Origin: Hansfordia pulvinata
Lineage: Eukaryota; Ascomycota; Sordariomycetes; Xylariales
Assembly (NCBI GenBank): GCA_006538405.1
Contig: BJKQ01000001.1
Coordinates: 3,782,001-3,846,000 of the forward strand
Reading direction: 5' to 3'
Length of the DNA stretch: 64,000 nucleotides
Shown: positions 1-10,999 of the stretch, piece after piece
Layout: every line of letters begins with the position of its first letter
How positions within the stretch are numbered: the first letter of the stretch is position 1
Translations under genes and position numbers: made by a program
The notes under the pieces: model-generated
What the model saw: the letters and a program-made list of their open reading frames with translations, nothing else
What the model was told of the DNA's origin: nothing
Databases searched by the model: none

Positions 1-3000
1 CTGCCCAGGCCCTGGACCCGAGGAGGGGCGGCGCGCTAGAGCTAGGGAGAAAGGGCTTACGGTGAGGCGCCGGGGCGTTACACAGAGTGTGGTGGCAGAG
101 AGGAGGTGCGGGAGCGGAAAGACGGTTCCTGGCGTCGGCTTGCAAGGTTGCTGGTTCCGACACGGGTACGAGCTAGAAGCCAATAGAGCAGAGCAAGACG
201 GGCCACGAGGCGCGGGCGCTGGAGGAGGAGGACGAGGAGGTCGAGGTCGAGGCAGCGGTTGCCAAGCAGAGGCGCGCTGGCGGGGTCAGTCGCGAGACAG
301 GGTCGGCGTTGTGGTTGAGCAGAGCCGCGGGGTCTGGCTTCGAGTGCTCTCGTACAGATGGGAGTGCAAGCCCGTGAGCGAGAGGAGAGCGTGGGCGGGC
401 GTGATGGGAGGCGGCGAGGCTGGTCTGCGGTCAGATTGGGAGCTGCCACGATGCCGGGAAGCTCAAGCTCTGAGCTGGAGACGAGAGCAGGACGGGCGAG
501 GGAGGGGACGAGGAGCTCGGGACGGGACAGGACAGCTCGAGGCGGCGGCGGGCGGCGGCACCGGGGGAACCTCGAACAGGCGGCGGGCCCAACGGGATCG
601 ATGAAATCCATGTCGAATAGCCGGGGCAGCTTGGCCCCAAGCAGCTACGGCAGCTGGGCGGCGCTGGCTTGGGAGCGGCCGGGGATGGCAAAGGCGAGCA
701 GGCCGGTCGGGAATCGCGATTCAGACACAACAAGTCGATGGGCGACGCTGCTGCGGGCGCCCAGCCGAGCTTAGCCTTACGGGGCCTGCGAGCGCCAGGA
801 TTGGAGGGCTGTCTACGAGTAGCCCGTACCTATATCTACAGCAAGTACTACGAGTACTCGTGGGCTCCAGCTACTACTACTCGTGCACCCAAGGTACTTG
901 TATCCGGCTGGTGGTGGCGCGAACGAACGAACGAACGAACGACGAGGGCGATGCTCGATGCTCGATACTGCCCCTCTCTCTCTCTCTCTTGCGCGCGCGC
1001 CCCTCTGCCGGCCCCTCCGTCGATCCTGTCAGCCAATGGCCAGCACGGCAGCACCCTTGTCTGGGCAGCCTGCGCGGGGCGGGCTGCTGGCCAGACCCGG
1101 AGCATCTGGCGATCTGGCAGACGGCGCCCGAGTCTGTGACGGCTTGATATCCAGAGCCAATGTCTGTGAACATGGCGGTGTAGGCCAGGTCGGGCTGGGG
1201 GGCAGTAAAACAAGGTCGTTCCCTGCGAGCAGAGGGCGTCGTTGCATCAAAGCGAACCTATCGTGAGGTATTGAGTCGCAGGCACTGTTCCCTGGCATTT
1301 CCTCTCTGCAAAGCCCAGAGCAAACGGGCGTACCTTTGGTCGGGTCCAGTACCTGAGATCAGCCCCCCGGTCAATTGCCTTTAGCCGGTGCAGGCAAGTA
1401 GGTACCTCCAGTAGCCTGACGTCACGCGGACAGGGAGAAACTCAAGTGGGCTGACACTGACACGGGCGCTGGGCCACGGCGAACACCTGCAGCCCACAGC
1501 GGTTGTGTGCAGTGGAGTGGTGGTGGACGTTGGCGCCGGAAACGGCCAACCCGCAGCCCCACCTCTGGGTGACAGTGACAGAGCAGGAGGCGTCGTGCGG
1601 CGAACGACCCCGCCATCTGCTGGCTTACGAGTGACCAAGGTACCAGCTTGTTTTCGCACCCAGCACATGCACCTCTCGACAGGCACTCCCAACCAGCCAA
1701 CACCGACGACGAGGCGATTGGTGAGACACGACCGGCCTCCATGGAACTGACAGCTCAGGATACTATACATGGACGTGGACTCGGCAATCACCTGACGAGA
1801 GCAACCACGCAGCCAATGCGTCGTGCGTGCCTGAATATCTGGCCGTGTTGATCTCCCGCCGGTCTGTCTGTTCCTGGTCTGTTCCATCCGATCCCATCTG
1901 CGATAGCTCAGATGTATCGCCGGCTGCACCTGTCGTCGGGGAAATGCCCGGCCAGGCCGTCTTTGCTGGCTTCGTGCCCGAGAGCGCGAACCAAACAATG
2001 GCCCATACCCATGCAACAACGCTGAAAACCACGAAACTCCAACATGGAGCCCCACGTTACCTTTCACATGTCAAATGTCAGCAGAACCAAGATGGAGAAG
2101 CAGAAAAGAAGAAGAAGGGGGAAAAAACCGCAATGATCTCCGCCTGTCCCACCCAGAGTGGTAGGCGATTGCACATCGCCGGTGGGCTGGCTGCCCTGCA
2201 CCACCGGCAAGGGCGCCTGTCGAGCCCTGGTTGGCCAGACTTTGTTTCCCCTCATGCACAATGCTGTCTGACTGGCCGGCGGCTGTGACCCCGCATCGTG
2301 CCTGAATTCATACCTGAGTAGCTCCATTCGCCTCGTCAATGATGGAAATATTCAAGAACAACAATTCGAGGCACTGAAAAACGAACATATCGGCATGCCG
2401 CCACTGCAAAATGTGTTAAAACCAAGGCTGCCAGTGAGCAGCTGGTTCGCTGGGAGACTCGCGCTGTGAGATGAGGGGTCACAGCCGGGATCCCGCGATT
2501 TTGTCCTTATTGACGCCCTTATTAGCCCTTACAAGTCGCGCGCCCGCAATAGCCTGATGCACTTCGTCGAGGGTCAACTCAGTGGCTTGTCGCCGGGGGA
2601 TGCTCGAGGTTTTCACACTGTGGAATTCAGCATTAAATACTTGCATCCAGCAACGGCACCTGGAGGATTTCACTTGCAGCGCCTGCGCATCTCGCTTGGA
2701 ATCTACTGTCAGAGTGACGATACGTGTGGCACGGCTCGGGGGTGAAAACCTAGGTAGGTACTGCCAAGCGCTTGGTGGGAGAGGAAACAGATAAGAAACT
2801 TCCGTCTCATGTTAGTCCCGTTTACGTGAGGCAGTTACGAGGGTCTGGTAAGAGCGGCATTGGCGTTGATGGTAGCCATGCGTAGTAAACGGGCGGGGGC
2901 CAAGGGACAGAAGCAAAACTTCTGCGCCTACGTCGAAGCCTTGGTCTCTTGCTAAAGCCAATATCACTCGCTGATACCAGAATCTCTGGACAAAAAAAAA

Positions 3001-3737
3001 GAAAAAAACCCCGGCTTGATGCCCTGTAGCAAGTCACCAGCCCACTGTATTGATTCCCTGGAGGCTTTCCATCTTAACCAGGCGAAACCCACCCCCATTA
3101 TCACCTCGTCCCTGCCCGGAGCTGCAGTTGACACACGTCTTGGTGATGGTCTTGACCGTGAGGGTGGAAGGCAGGTAGAAGAGTTTCAAACCTGACCAAG
3201 TATTTAGAGAGGCTCAAGGGCGGCGGCAGAAGCGACAATCGTTCGATAGACTGCGAGATCGTGGACGTTCCTTTTTGAAGCCATTCCCGGGCTCTGTCAT
3301 CAGCAACGGCAGCGGTGGTGGCGGGGATGGTAGTGGTGTTCACATGGAAAGGCTGAAAGCGCAGGCGTTCGGAACTTGGAGGCAGCACCGCGAGGGTGGG
3401 GGCTGTAGGAGCTACTGACAGCCTGGGGGAAAAGGCTTCGCTTTAGAGACGGGGACATGCCGCGACCCATCTTCTCTCATAGCCCCACCAGACTAACACG
3501 ATCCAGTTCCGGGACCAATTGCTAATGGGACCATCGCGTCTTGAGCAGAGAACATGCTGATGTGGGCAATAGATCTAGACCACTGCGACAAGCTCATGGT
3601 GAGCAACGAGGGGCCGAGTCGAGCTGATGCATGTGGCCTTTTGCTTCAGAGAAACCCAACCAAGGTCTGTTGAGTACTTTAACATGTCCGGATGGGACAT
3701 GTTACCTACGTTTCGCTCCATGCCAGAACTTCTTTTG
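1..3737. other. Gene-poor left edge
   Basis: No open frame here has a recognisable domain or a convincing exon structure. The first 800 bases are very GC-rich and open in several frames, which is expected by chance. Present are a GAAC tetranucleotide array (921-943), a CT run followed by a GC run (974-1000) and a 12-base palindrome ACGAGTACTCGT (850-861). Around 2340-2560 the base composition becomes more AT-rich. Two weak leads, a possible exon near 3100-3570 and a possible retroelement scrap near 2479-2673 (both minus strand), are given as findings only. Confidence 0.5.
921..1000. repeat. Microsatellites (GAAC)n, (CT)n, (GC)n
   Basis: Five tandem GAAC units occupy 921-940. After about 30 unique bases come a CT dinucleotide run (974-990) and a GC run (991-1000). 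They lie in non-coding DNA. Confidence 0.85.
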
Positions 3738-5046
3738 CTACTGAATAGTTTTCCGAACATAGACCTTGAGGTTCTTGAGGTTTCCCGTTACGTCCGGCTC
3801 GTCCTCGGAGATGGGAAAATCGTGCATGTCGTAGTCCTGCCACAAGTCTCTGGTCCGAGGGGAGTCCGCATCGGCAAAGGCTTTCCTATGCGTATCCGTG
3901 TTAGCAAACATGAAATGTGTCGGTTCTATGAGAGCAAGCCCCGGGCCTCGGATTCGGTATTAGCTCGTGAGGGAAAGGCGGTTTCATTGATACACATGGG
4001 CTTTTTGGGAGGGAGATGGGAGGAGGACTTTTTTTCCAAGACTACCTAACCTTGGAAGCCATGTGTGCGTACTTACTCGGAGTTGTTGAAAACGTCAAAT
4101 CCAGTGCTGATGATGAGGGCTGGTCGGGCGAGATCTGCAATGAGCTGCTTCACAGGCGCCTCAGGCCAAGCAGAGAATACTACGGAGTCATGGTCAATCT
4201 CGGCAAAGCCGCCAGCCCCATGGTGGCCGACGACGGAGAACCCATGCCGCTCCAGGGTGTCTGTTGCTTGGGCGGTGTACCCAGGATCTTGTGCCAGTAG
4301 TGTGATATCGCTGGAACGCTCTTTACCGATACTGGACAGTGTTAAAGCAATCGAATGCTGGATGATGCTGCTTGTTTGCCGATATTGACTGGGGTCTATT
4401 TGTCGCTTTAACCACTGCGGAGGCTCGCGATAGAAATCCCCAAGACCAAGACAGACGATCTTGATCACTCTCCGCTCTCCAAGATATATCCTCATTTGCG
4501 ATGTGAAAATCGAAATGCTAGCGCTCTGGTCCCATAGCAGTTTGCAGTGCTCAAAGTCGGATAATGGGTTAAGGGACCGAAAGTCGCGGGCGGTCCGATT
4601 GGTCCAATCGATCACGTATGAGCAGAGGTAGGTCTCTTCTGGGCCAGACGGTTGTTCTCTGACAAGCTGCCAGTATCCTTGGTATTTGACATGCGGCGTC
4701 CTGTGCATTGTGAGGTAATGCGTGGTCAGTAATCCATTGCGCCAGGTCATGTCCTACTCGCCCGGCTCGTCTCCAGTATTTCTGTGACTTACCAGATAGA
4801 CTCATGATGTCCATAAGCAGGGTTCCTAATATTGAGGACCTGTCCTGTTATAGAGCGCACGGTGAAGAATGGACGGCTGACGGACTGGGCCAGTTGCAGC
4901 TCGATATCTTGCAAGTCGCTCTTAGTCCAGAGCTTGGTTCCACGCCGGTAGAGATCTGCTGCTGTTTGACTGGTCTGTCTCCACGCAGTGCAGCCGTAGT
5001 CCAGCATGGGGACCGCGTGGCTTGAATTATCGCCAGGATCGGTCAT
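3738..5046 (-). CDS. SRR1-like domain protein (three exons)
   Basis: This 341-residue protein is assembled from three minus-strand exons: 5046-4793, 4700-4077 and 3885-3738. Both introns are phase 2 with GTAAGT donors. The first has a TACTGAC branch point and a CACAG acceptor; the second (191 nt) has GCTAAC and CATAG. Reading frames join cleanly and the summed exons are a multiple of three. Near residue 165 lies KIVCLGLGDF, followed by a glutamine/serine helix, an LLAQDPGYT segment and a VVFSAWPE strand. This is the layout of the SRR1-like domain (KIVCLGLG start, later DP pair). SRR1 proteins were first linked to plant light signalling and the clock; fungal members are common and mostly uncharacterised. 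The C-terminus is acidic and has no known motif. The start ATG at 5046 is the first in-frame Met. The family call rests on motif resemblance. Confidence 0.72.
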
Positions 5047-6234
5047 GCTGCTGGTTGGGTTGATGGAAGCGTGGGCAATGGAAGAAAGACGGAGAAATCA
5101 TCAGCTCGGATGGAAGTCAACCGCAGGGCAGGACGTAGGTACGCGTGGGAGGTCATTGCTCACCGCCCGTGATATGCCCCCCAAACCTGGAAATGCCGGT
5201 GGTATTTGTTCAACACACGGGTGTACTACCCGACGGAGTCTCCAGGCGGCGAGGCACATGTACGTAACCTAAGGTATGTATCTTACCAGGAAGTAGGTAC
5301 CTACCTGCCTAAGGTACCTCACCATGGGAGGTCCATCTGCTGTGCAGCAGGGCTATCGGGTTATGTGTACTCGAATGTTGGGTTGGTTCAATGTTGTTTA
5401 CACGTGTGCCGGCTTTCCAGGGCCGCCCAATGCCACATGCTTACCTATTTTCCGCCATCCTCGGCATTACCCGTTGTAGCAATTCGTCGATGGGGCCGTC
5501 CCTGGCGTGCAGAGCGGAGCCCGCTGGGGAAATGCCATGGTAGATGGTAAAGATCGGTCAATTGCCGGGGCCCATCAGTGAGAAAATCGCACCCCTCGGA
5601 CCCCTCCACGAGTACGATTACCTCGCGGGGAGGGCGGCACGCCAGGCACTTTGCGTATTGATGGTTCTTTCAGGTCAATCATTTACTAGTTGACGCCGGC
5701 GTACGAGTAGAGGAATAACCATAAAGTCCAGGTACCGCAAGTAGCCTCGGGGGCAGGGAAGCCAAAAAGGCGAGGAGGGAACGTAGCGTCGTACAGAACG
5801 CGGGTCACGAGGCTTTTTTTTTTCCCCCTTGCGCTCTCTCTCTCTCTCTTTTCTCCCCTTCCATTAAGCCCGGCAACGGCTGCAGGTGGCGCCTTCCACC
5901 GATAGCCAGGCCGACCGTCTCCATGCAGATGCGCAGCTTCCTCGGTCGCGTGCGCACCGCCAACTCTTCTTCTTCTTTTTTTCCTTCTTCTTCTTTTTCT
6001 TTTCGGTCTTTTCCTGTTTCTTCCTCTTCTTCTTCATCACCTCTCCGCCCCCCCTCGGCTGCCGTGTTCTCGTCTCCCATTTCCTCTACTCCTGCACCCG
6101 CACCCGCCCCCTTCCGCCCTCGGCTCCCGTCGCGCCACCATCGCCTGCCCGCCCTCGCCGTCACGCCCTCCCAGCCCCTCTCCCGACCGTTTGCCCGCGC
6201 AAGCAGCAGCAGCACCACCACCACCAGAGCCGCC
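5047..6234 (+). promoter_or_regulatory. Upstream region and CT-rich leader of glycerol-3-phosphate dehydrogenase
   Basis: This intergenic stretch feeds the downstream dehydrogenase. Two CCCCT pentamers (5592-5596 and 5601-5605) match the stress-response element recognised by Msn2/4-type zinc fingers in yeasts. A pyrimidine-rich tract, including a CT repeat (about 5832-5850) and TTC-rich runs (about 5966-6050), precedes the start, as in strongly expressed fungal genes. GTACC/TACCT motifs cluster at 5266-5320. Function is inferred from motifs only. Confidence 0.35.
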
Positions 6235-7523
6235 ATGGCCCCGGACTCCTCGGCGTCGGCGCCGCCGACAAGCGCCACAAGGTCACCGTCGTCGGCTCCG
6301 GCAACTGGGGCTCGACCATTGCCAAGATCGTCGCCGAGAACACAAAGGCGCACCCCGACCTCTTCCAGGAGGACGTCCAGATGTGGGTGTTCGAGGAGGA
6401 GGTCACCGTCGACGGCCAGCCCCGCAAGCTCACCGACGTCATCAACGACAAGCACGAGAACGTCAAGTACCTGCCCGGCATCACCCTGCCCGCCAACCTG
6501 GTTGCCAACCCCTCCCTGCAGGACGCCGTCCAGAACTCGTCCATCCTCGTCTTCAACCTGCCCCACCAGTTCATCCACCGCGTCTGCGACCAGCTCAAGG
6601 GCCACATCGTCCCCTTCGCCCGCGGTATCTCCTGCATCAAGGGCGTCCACGTCTCCGACGACGCCGTCTCTCTCTTCTCCGAGTGGATCGGCGACGGCCT
6701 CGGCATCTACTGCGGCGCCCTATCCGGCGCCAACGTCGCCAACGAGATTGCCGCCGAGAAGCCCTGCGCCACCACCATTGCCTACGACCCGCCGCCGATG
6801 GACAGCTCCCGCAACCCCTCCCAGAACGCCACCCCTTACTCAGGCACCCCCGCCAGGGGCTCCCCCAGGGCCTCCACCACCGACTTGAGCATCACCCCGC
6901 TGGACAACATGCAGCACCGTGACGCCCGCGGCCGCGCCAGCAAGACCAAGCTCACCCCCGTGCCCACCGACTACCCCCCGCTCGACCACATCACCTTTGA
7001 GACCCTGTTCGACCGCCCCTACTTTGAGGTCAGCATGGTTTCCGATGTCGCCGGCGTGTCTCTCGGAGGCGCCCTGAAGAACGTCGTCGCTGTCGCGGCT
7101 GGCTTCGTCATCGGGCGCGGCTGGGGCGACAACTACAAGGCCGAGATCATGCGCAAGGGCCTGCTCGAGATGAAGAAGTTTGGCCAGCAGTTCTTTGGCG
7201 AGACCGTGTCGGACAGCACCTTTACCGAGGAGAGCGCCGGCGTGGCCGACATGATCACCAGCTGCTCGTCCGGCCGCAACTACCGTTGCTCCAAGATGGC
7301 AGTCGAGCGGGGCGTCCCCGTGGAGGAGGTTGAGCGCACGGAGCTGAACGGCCAAAGCCTGCAGGGCACGAGCACCGCCCACGAGATCAACTCGTTCCTG
7401 AAGAAGAGGGGTCTGGAGCAGGAGTACCCGCTGTTCACCGCCGTCCACGAGATCCTGGCAGGACGCAAGACCATTGACGACCTGCCGTCCCTGGTGGGCA
7501 AGCGGAGCAAGTCTTCGCTGTGA
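6235..7523 (+). CDS. Glycerol-3-phosphate dehydrogenase (NAD+), cytosolic
   Basis: The enzyme reduces dihydroxyacetone phosphate to glycerol-3-phosphate with NADH, feeding glycerol (osmolyte) and glycerolipid synthesis. The protein would be about 429 residues. It shows the Rossmann motif [13 protein letters not shown] near residue 20, the catalytic-lysine region [13 protein letters not shown] near 280, the [12 protein letters not shown] segment and NGQSLQG near 371. A Ser/Pro/Thr-rich insert of about 55 residues follows IAYDPPPMD and is rich in possible phosphosites; I believe filamentous-fungal orthologues carry a similar insert. Start problem: the ATG at 6235 has a perfect context (GCCGCCATGG) but lies one frame off the enzyme. 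No ATG lies in the enzyme frame upstream of the Rossmann motif. One extra base in the CCCCGG run at 6239-6244 would join them. An upstream start plus intron is possible, but I see no good donor. Stop TGA ends at 7523. The gene converges on the next one, 225 bases away. Confidence 0.93.
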
Positions 7524-7747
7524 GAGAGTGGTGTTTTCCGATGCGGCTGGGGATTCGCAACGTAACGTACAAACGATAGACCTAGAGATACCCTCGTGCC
7601 CCTCGACGGGACAGAGAAGACGGACAAACACGGACGGATATAGGTGGTTGGATTCTGCACGCTACAGCTACGGTACTTATAGACTTTGAATCATTATCTT
7701 GGCAAGAGAGCTGTCTGAGTATTGAAGACAAAGAGACTCCGACCCCA

Positions 7748-9178
7748 TCACTCGCAGCGGCCTTTCTCAAGCAGCGCCTCGGCCTCGTTGCCACAGCCTG
7801 GCCGGGGCTGTCCCCATCTCCGGCACCCCTTTTCTCCCTCCCCTTCCTGAGTCTCCACCAGCCGGTTCCCTACAGACCCCTTTCCCCCTGGTCGTTCCAT
7901 TCCTCCCTTTTCTTCTTCCCACCGACAACACCGCAGACGCGGCCCCGAGGACGACGAAGACGAAGGAGGCGACGACCTCTCCCCGTCCCCGAGCAACGGG
8001 CGCAGCGCGGCGTCGTAGACGGCCCAGACCAGGTTGAACAGGACGGCGTGGGCGGCGACCAGCCACCGCGGGAGGGGGCCCCCGCCGCCGCCGCTATCAC
8101 CACCACCACCACCGCCGCCGCCGCCGCCGCCGCCTCTTCGCCGCTTACCCTTCTTGCCCTTGGCCAGGGCGCCGGCCAGGGCCGCGAGGGCCAGGACCAG
8201 CGGCAGCAGCAGGGCGGAGGCCAAGAGGGTGCCGAGGCGCTGGCCCGGGGAGCGGGCCTCGTAAGGGCGCAGGCGGGCCAGGCGGGCGCGCCAGTCGGCG
8301 GGGAGGTCGTGCTCGGCCGCGCCGTCGCGGACCAGGGCGAGGTAGCGCGCCGAGGGCTGGGCGTAGGTCGGGGAGGGGTGGCGAGGGGGGGAGAGCCAGG
8401 GGTTCTTCTTCTTTCGCTGGCGGCCGCGGGCGTTGGTGATGATGTCGGTGGTGGAGCGGGGCATGTAGAGGGTGTGTGCCGGGAAGGGTACTGGGTTGCT
8501 GGTGTTGTTGGCGGTGGTGGTGGTAGGCGGCAGTGGGATGCAGGGCGTCAGGACGTCTTGGTACGTGGCGCCGCCGCCCTCGGTGGCCAGGATGACGGCA
8601 AAGTCGGCGCGGGTCACCTCGTAGACGACGCCGTACAGGCCTTTGGTCCAGGCGGGGTGGTTGTGGTTGTGGCTGTCGTCGTCGTCATCGTCGTCGTCAT
8701 GAGTCTTCTCGTCTTTGCCGTGATGATAGACCGCCGCCTTCCGCCGTGGCGCCACGTTGGCGAAGCACGGCTCCAGGTACGGGATGCCGGGCAGGTCAAA
8801 GGTCAGGTCGAGGGCGGGCGCGGACACGTTGACGGCGCTGAGCGGGCGGACCCCGCGGCGACCCCGGAAGACGGCCGAGCTCAGGTTCGAGCCGTACGCC
8901 AGGTACAGCACCGTCGTCCCCTTGCCGCCGTCGCCGTCGCCGTCACCGTCGCGGGCGAGGGCCAGTCGCTCGGTCGAGGTGCGAGGGAGCGGCGCAGGCG
9001 GCTGCTGCCGGCTCCGGATCAGGGGCCATATCCCTCTCTCGCGCGGGGCTGGCAAGACGCGCTGCTGCAGCTGGAGCAGAAGCTGTGCTGTGCTGGACGG
9101 GACCCAGTCCGAGTCCGAGTCCCAGTCGGCACCGGCGAGCCCGGCCTCCAGGGCCGAAGGCGACGGCGCGGCGACCAT
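7748..9178 (-). CDS. Gamma-glutamylcyclotransferase-like protein with C-terminal membrane segments
   Basis: This single-exon, 476-residue protein starts at the ATG at 9178. The frame is open slightly upstream, but only from a TTG codon. The cyclotransferase-fold signature VLYLAYGSNLS (YGSNL at 95-99) binds the substrate main chain in this family. The strand GLYGVVYEVT is followed by ILATEGGGATY, whose glutamate (about 200) fits the catalytic Glu. Family enzymes release 5-oxoproline from gamma-glutamyl compounds in glutathione turnover; the substrate here is unknown. After the domain come a hydrophobic stretch (about 317-337), a basic patch, a run of 12 glycines and a second hydrophobic stretch (about 371-390), so the protein may be tail- or hairpin-anchored. 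It also has an eight-Asp run (161-168) and a His/Asn repeat inside the catalytic domain. The extreme C-terminus is low complexity and could be wrong if an unseen frame break exists. Confidence 0.8.
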   Translation of the reverse strand: MVAAPSPSALEAGLAGADWDSDSDWVPSSTAQLLLQLQQRVLPAPRERGIWPLIRSRQQPPAPLPRTSTERLALARDGDGDGDGGKGTTVLYLAYGSNLSSAVFRGRRGVRPLSAVNVSAPALDLTFDLPGIPYLEPCFANVAPRRKAAVYHHGKDEKTHDDDDDDDDSHNHNHPAWTKGLYGVVYEVTRADFAVILATEGGGATYQDVLTPCIPLPPTTTTANNTSNPVPFPAHTLYMPRSTTDIITNARGRQRKKKNPWLSPPRHPSPTYAQPSARYLALVRDGAAEHDLPADWRARLARLRPYEARSPGQRLGTLLASALLLPLVLALAALAGALAKGKKGKRRRGGGGGGGGGGGGDSGGGGGPLPRWLVAAHAVLFNLVWAVYDAALRPLLGDGERSSPPSSSSSSGPRLRCCRWEEEKGGMERPGGKGSVGNRLVETQEGEGEKGCRRWGQPRPGCGNEAEALLEKGRCE

Positions 9179-10981
9179 TGCTTGGAAAGGGGAGGGATTG
9201 ACGACAGGCCAGCCTATCAACCGCGCGCTATAGCTTCAAGCACCCTTGGGTGGGGGCCGAAAGGCTGAGGCTGAAAACTCAGGGGACAAGCCAGGTGCCT
9301 CGCCCAAAAGGGGGAGGCGGGCTGAGGTAAGCGGGGCGGCTTGGGCCAGCGGGGGTCAGAGCAGTATACCTACTCTTGTGTTCTGCGAATAGCATCGAAC
9401 GAGACCAGGGAGAGGAGGGTAGCTTTGGGATTTGGCAAGAAAGGCGTGATCTTGCGACATGTTGCTGCTGCGGGCGGTCTTTATTTAAGGGCACCACCTC
9501 AGGGCCTCCTCCTCCTCCTCCTCCTGCACCCGCTCCCCTCCCGTCCCTCTCCAACACCTTATCGACCTTGTCGCATCCCGCATGCTCTCGTCTGTGGCCA
9601 CCTGCGGGTTATGTCTGTCTGCCTGCGTGGGGGAGGAGAGGGAGGGACGAGGGGGGGCAGAGATACGGGCGACTTGCGGGGATTGCTGGGGGCTCACGGC
9701 GCGCGGGCGTCGGTCGGCTGCTTCCGTTCGTTGGCCTCGAGGATGACGACTTGGGAGTGATCTATCCAAGAGACCGATACATGGCTTGCCATGTCATGTT
9801 CTTCCCCGGGGGGTTGTTCCCTGGCCTGTTGGATATGCTCAGGCCCACGGGTCCGTCTCACAGCGTCTGCCGAGGTGGTGGGAAAAGAAGCAAGGGGCCA
9901 AGGGAGCGGGGGAGGCAGGCGGACCAACAGATGCGCCGATATCCCGGTCCTCGCCGCATGTCGCCGAGGGCATGACTTCATAGACATCTGCTGCTGCGAC
10001 GTCGGACCCCGGTCCACGCCCGGCGGGTGGGGAGAATGGAGAGTGATAAAAACGTCGGCGCCCGCATGGCTATCTCATGATGACGATCATGCGCCTGCTG
10101 CTGCTACTACTGCTGCTGCTGCTGCTGTCGCTGGGTTGAAATCACCCAGTACGTCGATTGCGAGCCGCAAACCCCGGAAGGGCGGAAAAGACGAGGGCCC
10201 AACTAATGAATGGTAGATAGGGGGGCTTTTGTGCTTCTACTTACTAGGACCCGGGGATTCACTCTGCTCGCTGGCGGGTGAACTCACGTCGCACGAGATT
10301 CGGACGGGGAGAGACTCGACAAGTCCAGACGATATCAAGCAGCTTAGCTGCCAGCCACGCAGACACGCTTTGAAGAACAATTTTGAACCTGGAGCCACAG
10401 AAGCACAAAGCCTGCAGAGATAAAGGGAAACACTGGACGGGACGCAACAGAACGGGTGACGCCGCTCTACGAGATGTCAGCGGTGTGAGGAAAGGCCTTG
10501 GTCTCTCCTTCATGCGGGTTTGAGAGGCCAGAAACTGGTGCTCAGCCGTGGGTGGGGTGTGTTCTCCTGCACAAGTTAACTCATCAGTCCGGAGCGTCCA
10601 CCCCGGTCTGTCGAGTCCCCCAAGGGCACAGCTTCAGTCGAAAAGGGGTGAGCTGGAGAAGAGGACAGCCGCCCTCCTCTGGTCGTCGTCTCGTCGCATC
10701 CTAGAACTCCAGCCGTCTCTCGAGGTAGGCAAGGTGCTGGATTGAGCATGCCGAGCACCGCCGCCGGCGCGCGGCCGTCGATCCGGATGCCGTGCTCTCT
10801 CGAAAAAGGGGGCCCTCGTCCCCAAGACCGGACGAGCGCGATTGGGTAATGGCGCCTGGAGCTGCTGCTGCGCCGGCGCAGGTGGCGCGGCGCCCAGCTT
10901 GGGGCGCTCTACGTCCGTGATACCTGTCTCTTTTAGACTACGGACCTCGGAAGCTGAGGATTGGGGTCCTTTAGTTGGGTT

Positions 10982-10999
10982 GGGGGGGGGGGGGGGGGG
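10982..10999 (+). repeat. Poly-G tract (18 G)
   Basis: An uninterrupted run of 18 G on the plus strand in non-coding DNA, followed by a GGT-rich stretch. Three other long G runs in the window share this orientation. Confidence 0.9.

Noticed and set aside
1381..2067. 228-codon minus-strand frame
   Set aside because: Composition and codon use look random and no motif is present.
5805..6706. Long minus-strand frames (281 and 181 codons) opposite the dehydrogenase
   Set aside because: They are GC-rich shadows of the conserved plus-strand enzyme and contain no domain.
8048..9268. 406-codon plus-strand frame opposite the cyclotransferase
   Set aside because: Gly/Val/Ala-rich mirror of the real minus-strand gene, whose YGSNL motif is unambiguous.
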